NCBI GenBank assembly: GCA_030685235.1
Contig: MU839159.1
Location: 1 to 64,000 of the forward strand
From: Copromyces sp. CBS 386.78
Lineage: Eukaryota; Ascomycota; Sordariomycetes; Sordariales; Sordariaceae
Direction: 5' to 3'
DNA length: 64,000 nucleotides
This document shows, piece by piece, positions 22,279 to 32,663 of the stretch. The notes under the pieces were generated by a model, which made no database searches, was not told the origin of the DNA, and saw nothing but the letters and a program-made list of their open reading frames with translations. Both the position numbers and the translations under genes were made by a program. Positions within the stretch are counted from its first letter, which is position 1. Every line of letters begins with the position of its first letter.

Positions 22279-22931
22279 CCGTATCGACTCGGGCCATCCG
22301 TTTTTAGGTTCCAAGGAAATCAGGCATAGTCTGCAAGCATGATACAATATTCATGCCCACTAGAAATTGTATGCCAGACGGGGATTCATGAATGTCCCCA
22401 CCCTCCAGCTCGCTGTCTTTATTAGGGGGGAAAAGATACCGTATAAACTCGTGAAATTGACTTTCGGGAAACCGCTTTTCAGGCACATACACGTACAGAT
22501 TTAAGCACATATTACAGCATATGTGCCAACCGTACCCTCTGTGAAGGAGGGTAAAGTCTGGAGCCCCACCCTCCAGTCCCAGCCAGACTAACAAGGGGAA
22601 AAGAGAGGGGACAGACTAGGCAAAATAATTTCGAATTTACAGTGCTCCGGGGTGGCAACACATCTCCCCCACCCAAGTTGGCGGGCATACATATGCCTGG
22701 CATCGGGCAGGAAAATGGCATATATGTGCCTGAAAAGCGGTTTCCCGAAAGTCAATTTCACGAGTTTATACGGTATGGCACTAGAAGAATCGAATATATG
22801 GTGCGCTGGGTTCTTCAGCTATCTCCCCCACTCTTTTTCCCGGGCATGAAAAGCACATATTCGTGCAGTGTACTTACAGAATCTGCCCAATTTCCTTGGA
22901 ACCTAAAAACGGATGCCCCGAGTCGATATGG
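22279..22931. mobile_element. Foldback (palindromic) non-autonomous DNA element, about 650 bases
   Basis: The outer arms, 22279-22320 and the reverse complement of 22889-22931, share CATCCGTTTTTAGGTTCC and flanking sequence with about two mismatches. An inner pair, 22436-22489 and 22723-22776, is a perfect 54-base inverted repeat. TA dinucleotides (22277-22278 and 22932-22933) abut both ends, as for Tc1/mariner-type target duplications. The sequence between arms is only partly alignable. There is no transposase frame, and the apparent open frames on both strands are mirror translations of the same palindrome. It is probably a MITE or foldback element, or two head-to-head copies. It is not RIP-mutated, unlike its neighbour. 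Confidence 0.75.
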
Positions 22932-22933
22932 TA

Positions 22934-23234
22934 TAATGCCCGCTCCAGTATGCAGTACTTGTAGGTAGGTGCGTAGTAGAATGCAAGGCACCTCATCTCA
23001 AGTTTCGGCCTCCTGTCAACTTTTAGTCGCTGTTGTCGCCGAGGTCAAAGGCGCGCTTCGTACACCAGATAGGACTTTTAAATACCCGTAGGTACCTACG
23101 ATGCAGCCGCCGTCTCATGTTAATCTCCAAGCGAAGATGAGGGAATGGAAGCTCGAACGACACTAAAATGACGGGAGGTTGCACGCTTCTTATCGATAAG
23201 CCCTAGATGGATCCACAAAATTATCGACGCATCG
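22934..23234. other. Promoter region of the Alba-domain gene
   Basis: About 300 bases lie between the foldback element and the start codon at 23235. I see no other feature. Confidence 0.5.
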
Positions 23235-24358
23235 ATGGACCCCACGTCAAATTCGACGTTAAAACAAGTCGCCTACCAAAATATCGGTACGTACCGCCGC
23301 GTCTCCAGCTTCCCTTGATAACCTAACATTAACAACACTCAGTCAGCTAAACTTCACCTTTGTCCTCAGCAGCCTTCTATCCGGCTATGTACCAGGCCAA
23401 GCAACCACATCAATCGCCGTCAGTCCTATCAGCTCCAGCCTGCAAGCCGAACCGATCAATCGATCAAGCCGACGAAAACCTGCCCAGGAATTCCATGGCC
23501 GCCGCAGACACAATGCTTCATCACGCATCACCTTCTTCCCCCTCACGTTCGGCCTCATCCTCCGTTTCGTCAAACCAGAACAAGCGGCGCCATCTCGGAG
23601 ACGGCGATATCCCAGGCAATTTCTCCAACAAGAAGCAGCGCACCACAGGAACCTCCAACATCGCCGCAAACCAGAACCAGCAGCAGACGACATCACTGCA
23701 AAGTAATCAGAATCAGACCGTAACCCCGGCCTTCCAACCATACGAGTCTCTCCTCGCCAAGCTCCGGCCCCGATATGAAGTCAAAACCATGAGCGTCATG
23801 CCCTCGACCAGCATCGCCAAGCATGTGGACAAAGCGCTGCAACACCTCGACCGCTTCAACCTGTGGGACCAATCCGTGCTTCCCGGTGTGGTGCTACTCT
23901 CCGCCAAGCCGGCCGCTTCCAGCAAGCTTGTCACCATTGCCGAGCTGGTACGACGAAGGATCGGCGAGGGGGAGCAAAAGTGGTTTCAGTACAATGTACT
24001 GACGGAGACAGAAGAGGTGGAAGAGGGTGGTGGTGGGATGGAGATGGTGGAGGATACGGTTATGGACTTGACCAAGGATGGCGATGATGATAGCGAGGAG
24101 GAGGAGGAGGCATTTGAGACGATGGGTGATCGCAACGACAACAGCAACCAGAGACGACAGCAACAACAACAACAACAACAACAGACGATTTTCCAAAGAG
24201 CTATTGAGCCACCCAAGATTCGACACAACAAGTACGTCAGCGTGTTTTTGTCGAGGATCCCGATCGAGGAGTTGCGGATGATGCGGAATATTGCTGTGCA
24301 GAGCAACGAGCAGCATATCGAGCATCTGAAAAAGAAGAGGGTCGGCTTGGTAGCCTAA
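23235..24358 (+). CDS. Alba-domain nucleic-acid-binding protein
   Basis: Exon 1 (23235-23286) starts at ATGGACCCCACG. Intron 23287-23369 (GTACGT, CTAAC branch site, TCCTCAG) joins it to exon 2 (23370-24358), giving 346 residues. The first 130 residues are Ser/Gln/Asn-rich and basic. An Alba-like fold lies at about 150-230: YEVKTMSVMPSTSIAKHVDKAL, a strand containing VLPGVVLLSAKPAASSK, and VTIAELVRRRI followed by WFQYNVL. These match the conserved K-H-V, AxGxAxxK and VTIAEILKRRI features of Alba/Rpp20-type proteins. After it come an acidic run (DSEEEEEAFE), a nine-glutamine tract and a basic C-terminal helix. The family binds DNA or RNA, often in RNase P/MRP or in mRNA regulation; which applies here is unknown. 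The first exon is inferred from splice signals. Confidence 0.85.
24161..24181 (+). repeat. (CAA)7 tract coding polyglutamine
   Basis: Seven CAA codons bounded by CAG at both ends give nine glutamines in the Alba-domain protein, downstream of the Alba fold. It is likely to be length-variable between strains. Confidence 0.95.
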
Positions 24359-25316
24359 GACTTGCCGCCCAGCTGCCCATTTCAAGGGATGGAGAGGGGG
24401 CTCGTACGAAGAGTTCTACATTTATCATAATGGCGGATATTGCCTGTCACTAGGTTAGGGCACTATCATGGAGTTCAGGGGCATAATGAGCATCGTCTGT
24501 CTAGACGGATGACATGGGGCATAAGCAATGGCCCGCAGAAGTCCTTTGCGACACATGAACGCTCTACATTTACATGATGAATGCCTGGCTTCGAGGTTAC
24601 CAATGGTCATGGCATACTGCGGAGTTATGGGAGCATTATAGGTATCAGGTCGTTCTTGCTTTGAGACCTTGCATTGTTTAGACAGGAGGTTTACATCTCA
24701 AAGTGCTACGCTCGCTTTTCCATACACACTAGCGTAAGGGAAAGAATTTATAAAAGATCAAGATGATCGATGAAGTGGGTAGCATCTTTAATCAGTCGCA
24801 TGTTCTTTTGTCATATTGGACCAAGGGCCGGGTGCAACAATGCAGATAACACTCGCAAAGCAGCGGAAAACTTTCGCTTTGTGGCAACCTCCTCTGAACT
24901 TTTATTCGTTAGTCTGTAATGCTTTAGGATCCCAAGTCGACCAACGCCGGCCCCATGCAAGCAATCAATGCCAAACGCCCCAGCCCCTCGATACAAGTGT
25001 TGAATAGTCACTTCAAAATCTCCTACACCCCACTCTGCTCCAGTGTGCTTCATTCTAGTAGCTCATAACGTATCGTACTCGTAGCTCCGTCGTATGGTGT
25101 CCCAAGAGACCGAATACCTCTTCTTCATGAATCCCACCAGTGGTGGCAGTACACCATTCCTGTTCTTCCCGAGGTTTGGAATCTCATTTGCTGGCTTATT
25201 TTGTGAGAACGCCTGCCACAGCCAGAAGCGACCGTTAATTCATCAAAATTCCCGTAACATAGTTGTCGTCGGTCATGTCTTTTTTGTCCATCAGTTCCAG
25301 TCCCTCCTCATACTTC
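24359..25316. other. Convergent intergenic region
   Basis: This is the 3' side of both the Alba gene (+) and vtc1 (-). Short open frames only, no motif, and no repeat was seen. It probably holds the two 3' untranslated regions. Confidence 0.5.
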
Positions 25317-25770
25317 CTAAGGCTGCTGCGAAGCATACGTGATCCTCAGGACAAAGTTGACCACCACAGCGAGAAGCAGGATGATGGCCAAAAAGGTCGG
25401 ACCGAAGCGGTCGTCGAAGCCGGCCTGTCCCCTCATTCGTATCGACTTTGCTCGCCAGTGGTACGTCACGAGCGCATACACCATGGTTGCCATGGCAACG
25501 CCGGTGAAGAGAAAGGCCGAGATGAAGGCGGGCCGGTCGCCAAAGTTGAGCATGCCTATCGCCAGGGCGCCGAGGATGACGGTAAAGTTGAGCCATGAGA
25601 GAAACGTGCGCTCGTTGGCAAAGAAGACTTTGGGCTCGACGCGAGTGGGGAGAGCGATGCGCTTGTCTGCGGAGGCGAGGATGATGTCAGCGGGAAGAGC
25701 GCCGTGGAACGGGGAGGGAGTAGGATGTTTGCTTACCTGGCGCAGTCTGGAGGAGAGGTTGACTCGACAT
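25317..25770 (-). CDS. vtc1: Vacuolar transporter chaperone subunit 1 (Vtc1, polyphosphate synthase complex)
   Basis: Exon 1 (25737-25770) encodes [11 protein letters not shown]. Intron 25667-25736 (GTAAGC...CCGCAG) leads to exon 2 (25317-25666), for 127 residues in total; yeast Vtc1 has 129. The conserved Vtc1 core [19 protein letters not shown] is followed by three hydrophobic membrane segments ([42 protein letters not shown]) with the DUF202-type layout. Vtc1 anchors the VTC complex, which makes polyphosphate and moves it into the vacuole. The upstream frame is open but lacks any match, so the short start is preferred. It diverges from the Tctex-1 gene, sharing a 1.2-kb upstream region with a Pho4/NUC-1-type CCCACGTGGG site. 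Confidence 0.97.
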
Positions 25771-26302
25771 TTTGATGATATGTAGCTATGATTTGTGTGT
25801 CGGTATATCGGTTGAGCAGTGAATTCTTTTGCGTATATGCCGAAACTGCTGTCCTTCGAGGTGTTTTCTCGTAGTGGCAATCCGGGTCGAAAATCAAGCT
25901 AGCAAGGCGGTCCGCGCACGGCTCCGGTTCCGTCAGAGACTCGGATAAGATATCCCACAGCGATTGGAGCTGTCAAACAAGAGTTGGGACGGTTTCGCGT
26001 TGTGTCACCGGCGAACAAGCTTTGTGGTTCTTGGGCTATGTGGAACACTGTTCGCTGTTGTGTTTCTGCGTCTCGAGCTCCGGGGAAGGTTCGTCCTTTT
26101 CTTTTCGCCAATTCAACGTACGTTGAAGTCTGACGTTTGAATGATGGATGCGGCGCTGCAGCCAGCGAGAAGCTGCCACAAGTGGAAGAAGGGACTTCCT
26201 GCTCGCCAATTGCAAAGCTTCAAACGTCAATTGATCAATGAGCTAGAGGACGGAGCCATCCTCCAACAAGCCTAATGCTAGAATCGTAGCGGGAAACTGG
26301 AG

Positions 26303-26312
26303 CCCACGTGGG
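26303..26312. promoter_or_regulatory. CCCACGTGGG palindrome, candidate Pho4/NUC-1 site
   Basis: The ten bases form a perfect palindrome. They contain CACGTGGG, the high-affinity yeast Pho4 site, on both strands. It lies about 530 bases upstream of the vtc1 start codon. Yeast VTC genes are phosphate-regulated, and Neurospora NUC-1 is a Pho4-like bHLH factor, so phosphate control of vtc1 is a reasonable inference, not shown. Confidence 0.4.
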
Positions 26313-26438
26313 CCTCCTTTCCAGAATGATTGGATGGGAATGCCTCCGCTCGACACAGGCAGTGTAAAGGGATGCTGAACCCACCACTCTTTCGTCACCG
26401 TGGTGACCGTGAAATTGAACGGGGAACACGCGCCGGAT

Positions 26439-26444
26439 CACGTG
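26439..26444. promoter_or_regulatory. Second CACGTG E-box
   Basis: A CACGTG core in the context ATCACGTGTC, about 670 bases upstream of vtc1 and 545 upstream of the Tctex-1 gene. On its own a hexamer is weak; CACGTG also occurs elsewhere in the window. Confidence 0.2.
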
Positions 26445-26988
26445 TCACTTATCTGTCAGCTGTCAGTGTCAGTGACCATTGAACATGGAATTGAACTCAC
26501 GGAGGCTACCTTAACTACAAATGCTTGGCATTGCTGCCCGTCCTCCACCGCACCCGCCACAGTTGCCCAGACAGCAGCGGCCATCACGCGCTACTGGGCA
26601 GTGTGATACCGACTCAGTGGCAGAGCGCATCGGGCAGGCAACGGCCGGGGGACGAACTGTGATCGCGTGTGTGTTGGTGATGACGACCGTTTACGATTGG
26701 GCATCTACAATTCTACATTACAACTTTTCTTTCCGCAGCCGTCTCCTAGCATCCCCTTTTCAACATCCAAGGGCCGTGTTAAAGAGTATATCCACCCTTG
26801 TCCCTCGAAGAGCAGCTGTATGATTGCCCCCCTTCCCCAGAGTTTCAGAGACGAGATTGGTTGGGGATTCCATTTACTAACGCGACAGCCCTTTGGACCA
26901 GGGTCTCCTCCTCTATCGCATCGCACCGCAACAATCGTAAAATAAACACCGACTTGCACCCAACAACCACACAATATCACACAACAAA

Positions 26989-27825
26989 ATGGCCTCCCCA
27001 TCGAACGCTGTGAGGATTTTCGGCCGGCCTCCTTGAGCTGATCAGTTTTTACTGACTTTGCGATGCCCAAACCAGCCCCTGCCGCCCAAGCGCCTTGAGC
27101 AGATCGCTACCGACGTACGTTTGCGTTCGACCCCTTTTTCCACCACGGCGGTCGCCAAACGAAATCCGAACCTGTCACTTCAAGGTTGCAAAATGCGCTG
27201 ACACTTATCCAACAAACAGGTGTGCAACAGCACCTTCGCCAGCGTTGAATACTACGAGCACCCCAAGACGGCACAATGGAATGAGGCCATCATTGTACGT
27301 TTCCGCTAAACGTTGCCTCTCTGTCCCTGCCCGCCTGCTCCTCCATATCATACCGCCTTCTCCGTATCCGACGAACAGAGAACATCTGCGTAGATCCAGC
27401 GAATGATCAAGGGGCCTTCTGGCACACTTCGAAATTACAAGGGCACAACGTTAACTGACCTCCGATTCCAGCAAAAAATGCTCAAGGCGGTAATGTCTGA
27501 AGCGACCCCTCAAGGCGCCACAACCCCGGCCTACAAGTTCGCCGTCAACAGCACCATCGTGCAGCATGTCGTTCCCACCTCGCAGCTTAACAAGGCCACC
27601 AGCACAAGTACGTCGACCGGCACCGGCCCCGAGGGCGAATCGATCTCGTCGGAGGCTGTCGCCCCCGCCAGTGCCAGCAAGAAGGGACAGGCGGGCCGCC
27701 GCGGCATGCACAGCGCAACAGCGGGCTACTGGAACGAGAAGACGGACGGCATGTGGAGCTTCAAGTATGATGGCGAGGCCAAGGGGCTTGATGTTGTCAT
27801 CATGCTCATCTGGATTGCCCTCTAA
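26989..27825 (+). CDS. Tctex-1 family dynein light chain
   Basis: Four exons (26989-27009, 27076-27114, 27220-27294, 27472-27825) give 162 residues. Splicing yields MASPSNA, then PLPPKRLEQIATD, then VCNSTFASVEYYEH and WNEAII, then QKMLKAVMSEA. The Tctex-1 fold is complete: YKFAVNSTIVQ matches the beta strand after the two helices, and ATAGYWNEKTDGMWSFKY plus GLDVVIMLIWIAL are the last strands. It is a light chain bound to dynein intermediate chain, acting in minus-end-directed transport and nuclear distribution. Compared with animal Tctex-1 there is a low-complexity Ser/Thr/Ala/Pro insertion of about 45 residues between the central strands. A GTACGT inside it (27611) could be an alternative donor, so the insertion may be partly intronic. 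Confidence 0.93.
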
Positions 27826-30800
27826 ATAATGGGGTTACGAGGAGGAGGAGGAGGAGGAGGAGGAGATATGCGTAGATTCCGTTCGATATATACACCCTTA
27901 TGATGTGGTGATTGATGGATGGATGGAAGAGGCGCATGACGAGGGACTGGGAGCGCCCGGAGCCGGTATACCAAACAAGCGACAATAACAATAATTTACT
28001 CTGTAATGATATCATCACTTTATACACATGGTGTTGAATCAGAGGGATCGACGTGAACCGGTTACGGTGGTGTCATCGGCTGGACTCGACACTCGCGCGG
28101 TTGTTGCAGATAGACGGGGGCCATGAATCTCGATGGTGCGATGCCGTCGAGGCGGCTCTATGACCACAACGTCGAGGAGCGATTGTATGATACCTTGCCA
28201 GTTAACATCATAGTACCAATACATATGCAATGATCAACGCTGCTAGTACGCCATAAGCCTCCGAGTCTTTCTATCCAACCATGTTGATGGGACCGGTGGG
28301 CTCCGCGGTTAGAGAAACCGGGGGGCATTGACCCGAAACATCGAATCTTCGGCCCTCCATCGGACTGAATGCCCCGGGAGCTATGGCACGGTCCAAGGCG
28401 GATGTTAGCGAGCCTGGATCACGGATCTCTTCCTCCTCCCACGAGGAAATCCCGGGGTCCAGGAGCGTGGGTATGGCGTCTATGAGGAGATTCGCGTCAT
28501 GTTTTGACTTCGTCCACGAAGACTTAAGGCTTCAGGCGAAAGTGCTACTGATGCTTGACTCGATATAACCTCGAGAAACCAGGTTGTACTTGATCCCGCC
28601 GGCTTCCTATGAGTAGAAAGTCCGGTCTGGTGTGAGTATGGTACATTATTTTGCCCTTTTTTCAGTGTACCCCTTGCTCTGGTGGACGATGCGGGTGTTC
28701 CTGCATGACGGGATGTGTGGTGTGCCAGGCATGATTCACGATACGAATACAAGATGAACGTCGTGAGTGGAAGCTCAACAGTCGATAAGATCTAAATCAG
28801 TACACTACTCTGATCAGCCTAGACCGGTTTGCTGGGAGCTGTACGCTTAAGCCGAGTCGGGCACACCGAGCGGTGGTGTTGAGATTCTTTTGTTTATTAG
28901 CTAGGCAGAGATTGGCGTGACTTTGATAGCCACGAGGAATATCATCCGAGTGCGCTTGCTTCATGTCTGGCTCCCGTCTGGAGACGGTGTCGGCCACTGC
29001 CGGGCTCGCAAGTCAAAACGCAGGTCCGTCTTCAACCCGGGACCGAATCAAAGCCAGTAGCTACCATTCAGTATAAACTGAAGCACTCGTTCGGATCACT
29101 GAAGCAATTAGCGACGAAGCGGCGCAGCAATGCTCTTGTCCCCATATTCGCCACGCATTGGACCCGTACAACCTCCGTTATGATGGAAGATGAAGATCTC
29201 TCCCCATTGATGCTCGATTGCATCGTACGTGTTTCGGGCGTTCGAACAGTCTTGCGAGCTCGGATGCAACGCCATGTGTACTTACATTTTTTTTTTTTTT
29301 CGTAGAAAGGGGATCAGACTGGCAGTGGGTGGAAGCTTGAAGTCGACCTCGATATCCCTATCTACCGGCTGTTTCGGCGCACCACCACGTGCAGTAGAAC
29401 AGCTGGGTGATTTAGTGTACACATCATAGCCGCCGATCGGTGGAGGGCTATCATGAACTGTACCCCAAATATGCCTCCAGAGTTGCCAGTCAGATAAGGG
29501 TAGCCAAGCATTAGTGTAACAAATTTAACATCAGTAGGTACAAGAGAGACAAGTCTAACAAGAAGCGAGAAAACGGAAGACGACCGCCACCGATATGCGG
29601 AGACAAGTTATTCCTACACAGCTGATTCTACATTTTACGGCATACACATCAGTACTGGTACGTTCGTTAGCTTGGGACTTCACAACGTACTCTTTGCAAC
29701 TCAACCAATATTCCACCAATTTTCATGTAAGAAGTTGGTATCAACCCGATGCGCTTCCTCCATCTCATGCACTTTGTTCAGTTTTCCGTTTTGAGTGTGG
29801 TCATCCCGTTGTTTTCTTGTTAAGTTTTTGCACGCCCCTGTCAGAAGAACCGCGCTAACAAACTTTTAAGTACTGATGTGTAAACTTTCGAATAAGAAGA
29901 TGATAGTTATCAAAAGTGTTTCGAGAAAACCCGACTAGCGTGAATATGGCGATTAGTTGCCAAGAATCCCAAGATAGTATTTATCGAAAAGAGGTCTTCA
30001 GGGGTATAATTGTGAATGTACACTGGGTAGTCAAAGGACTCCGCAGGTAAATAAGGATGATACTAGAAGGCGGGGTAGTGGATAAAGCAGGTCACCTCTT
30101 GGGCGTCAGCGACCGCCTTGGCTCACTCTGAAATGATAGGTATCATCCGGGGCGGTCGTGTCATTGACGTACGATGTAGCCAAGCGGATTCGGTGCTGTT
30201 CGTTTGAGAAGAGGGTTCCATGATATGCGGGATGTAAAGATGGATGGGAACACTGACATGCATGTTATCGGATGAATAAAAACAGCAGATGGAAGGATGG
30301 TACCGGAGTCTTCGTACCATCAGTGTCCGGATCCATCATGACTCGGGAATAGTGTATCAACAAGGTACTCGTCAGGACGAGTAATGACTGCGAAGCCCAA
30401 AGGGGGTGGCCGTGTGCCTGTCAACATGCATCACACATTTGGAGAGTCCAGGCAATTCCATTCGAGTTGTTCAAGCATATCCCCACACGGAGATACAATT
30501 TTGAGGTTCCAACTCAAACTCCCAAGCGTCCAAGACGGCGGGACCCCTGCGATCCCGGCCAAGGTTGCAGGAAAGCAGGTCTTAGCAAAGTCATAGCAGT
30601 GCAACACGAGGATTCCAAGATGTTCTGGCCGATCGGTTGATGACTTCTTCAAAGACCGATAGCAGACCGATAAACGGCTTCTTTGAATTATACGTACACC
30701 ACGCTCTGTGATTGGTCGGTTCCCCTTCCTGGCTGATCGACGTCGGTGGTACCGTTCAGTTATAAGGCAAACGTCAATACAGTGCATTCGGTGCCAGGTC

Positions 30801-31799
30801 CTCACCAGATTGGGATGAACCAAAGAACGACTGCCACGGGCAGTTTGCTCTTTCTTGTCATTCGTGATACCACTCGAACCCACAATCCCACAACGCCCGA
30901 GACCCTACTTCGCCTTCACCTCCACAGCGAGTCCCACCAGGGCCCAACCAGGCTGAGGATGGCAGCGATTGAGAAACAAGATGAAGCAACGGCAACAAGA
31001 TCTGCGGCGGCACTTGACAGCACCTGGATAGCGTGATAACGCATGTACGCAGCAAGCACTCCGACCGTACCGGCCCGTTCCAAGAGGGCGTCCGGAAACG
31101 GATGGCAACGGGAGTGAAACTGACATGCACAGGCCTGTCTGGCCTCGTGACGATCCCCTCCACGCGCTCTCCTAGCGCCGTGCCACAAACGAGCCCTTGA
31201 TTTTTCCCTCCGGAGACTACCGTTCGTTCTTTTCCATTTCACCTCACCCTTTCTCCATCGGAATCCAATCCGCCTTCAGCTATCGCCTTCCACTCTGCCC
31301 TCTTTTCGCTTACGCCTCCAACTCATCCTGCCCACTTTCTTTGTCCAGGTACAACCTACCTCCTGGTTTCCACACCCAAGACATTTCCCCAGAAACCCGT
31401 CCCGCCTATCGATCCATCTGTACCACGTCGACGGCTATCAACCCCTCCCCTCCCGTCTCGCCATCCTACCCTCCACCTTCTCATGAGCTTGCTAGTGAGG
31501 GTATCCGTATATTATCTCCGTGCCGCCGACGGCATCGGCACCTGAAGTGTTTAAAAGAGCACCCAGTCCGCTTTGCATCTACCTCCATCCTCCGGCACCA
31601 TTGCCACCCTCTATATATTCAACCACCATTCCAGCATCCACTACGACTTGATACAAGTGATACACATCGATATCCTCAACGACTACCGTCATCAAAGAGG
31701 GATTGTTATCACGAAACGGCTACATACCAACAATAATAACAACGACAGCAACTACCATCAAGAGACAACTCTAGTACCGATCAACTATCCATCACCACC
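27826..31799. other. Intergenic, about 4 kb without a convincing gene
   Basis: The start is 3' untranslated sequence with a GGA repeat. The middle (28-31 kb) has normal composition and only short frames without domains. A run of 14 T lies near 29288. The last 600 bases (31197-31799) are strongly CT-rich, then A/C-rich (AACAATAATAACAACGACAG), typical of a long fungal 5' leader for the gene starting at 31800. The 179-codon frame there is Ser/Pro-rich leader sequence, not a recognisable protein. Confidence 0.45.
27841..27865. repeat. (GGA)8 microsatellite
   Basis: Eight GGA units lie 15 bases after the stop codon of the Tctex-1 gene, in its presumed 3' untranslated region. Confidence 0.95.
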
Positions 31800-32663
31800 A
31801 TGATCGAGGTTCTCTATAGCACCCCAACCCTTATGCAGGGTTCGGGCATGTCATTCACCAGAGAGGATCACGGGAGGAAGGAAATGAGCCTTATGCGGTC
31901 AGGCAAGCGAGTTCCACGCCGGTCTCAGACCTTTCAGGAATATCACATCCCGCAGCCTCCCCTCTTCACCCTCCACACCATTCAACAGCTTCCCGATGAA
32001 GATGTTATCAAGCAGCCGGTCGTATCGGTGAAGGAGAGGAGCCAGCCCAAGCCGACAGAAGAAAAGGCAGTGACGGTACGACGCAGGCCTGCACTGGGCC
32101 CTCCTCGCCGGTCCTACTCTGTCACAGATCGTTTGCCGTTGCCCGTGCCGTCGGCGGGCAAGCTCTTGCTCGATCTACCGCCCGAGTTGCATATGGCCGT
32201 CTTCGACTTTCTCGACCCTATCGATAGCACCTGTCTCGGGTTGACCAACAAGCACTTCTACGCCATCCACCGGCGAATGCACGGGATCGTTCCGCTCAGG
32301 ACGCGGCGCGAGGGTCCAAACGAGCTGGAGTGGGCATGGCATCTTGCAGGCACGGTCAGGAAATCGGCGCCATCCACGCCGGTGGAGGAGAAGAGCGAGG
32401 AGGAGAGCAAAAAGACTCTGTCGCTGTCGCAACTCCGGGTCCGTGGCCAGGCATACTGCAGAAAATGCGGCGTCACGCGGTGCCAGCTGCATAAGCACAT
32501 CCAGGAGTGGATGGGCGACAACATGGAGTACTGCTCCATCAGGGAGAAGTTTGGGCCGATTGCGCCCGAGGGTGCCAAGTCATATTGCTATATGAGCAAG
32601 CCTGGCGACAAGACACGGTGTGGGCGACACCTTGTGCGGAAGTCGAAGGTGGTTTTGCAGTGA
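31800..32663 (+). CDS. F-box protein with Cys/His-rich C-terminal region
   Basis: This is a single exon of 287 residues with start context CACCACCATGA. Residues 1-120 are basic and low in complexity. An F-box lies at about 122-160: LLLDLPPELHMAVFDFLDPI, then STCLGLTNKHFYAIH, with the LPxEL opening and the conserved C-L-x-L-T-x-K stretch. The C-terminal part (about 215-280) is rich in cysteine and histidine (YCRKCGVTRCQLHKH, MEYCSIREKFG, SYCYMSKPGDKTRCGRH), which suggests one or more metal-binding sites. F-box proteins recruit substrates to SCF ubiquitin ligases through Skp1; the substrate here is unknown. I recognise F-box plus C-rich tail proteins as a fungal type, but cannot name this one. 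Confidence 0.9.
   Translation: MIEVLYSTPTLMQGSGMSFTREDHGRKEMSLMRSGKRVPRRSQTFQEYHIPQPPLFTLHTIQQLPDEDVIKQPVVSVKERSQPKPTEEKAVTVRRRPALGPPRRSYSVTDRLPLPVPSAGKLLLDLPPELHMAVFDFLDPIDSTCLGLTNKHFYAIHRRMHGIVPLRTRREGPNELEWAWHLAGTVRKSAPSTPVEEKSEEESKKTLSLSQLRVRGQAYCRKCGVTRCQLHKHIQEWMGDNMEYCSIREKFGPIAPEGAKSYCYMSKPGDKTRCGRHLVRKSKVVLQ

Larger units (their letters stand above)
25771..26988. other. Divergent promoter region between vtc1 and the Tctex-1 gene
   Basis: There are no open frames of interest. Two CACGTG hexamers are listed separately. A CT-rich stretch lies at about 26700-26760, and the leader before 26989 is A/C-rich and ends ACAACAAAATGG, a typical fungal start context. Confidence 0.55.

Noticed and set aside
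22304..22968. Open frames on both strands sharing the same VPEKRFPESQFHEF translation
   Set aside because: They are mirror readings of the 54-base perfect inverted repeat, not a gene pair.
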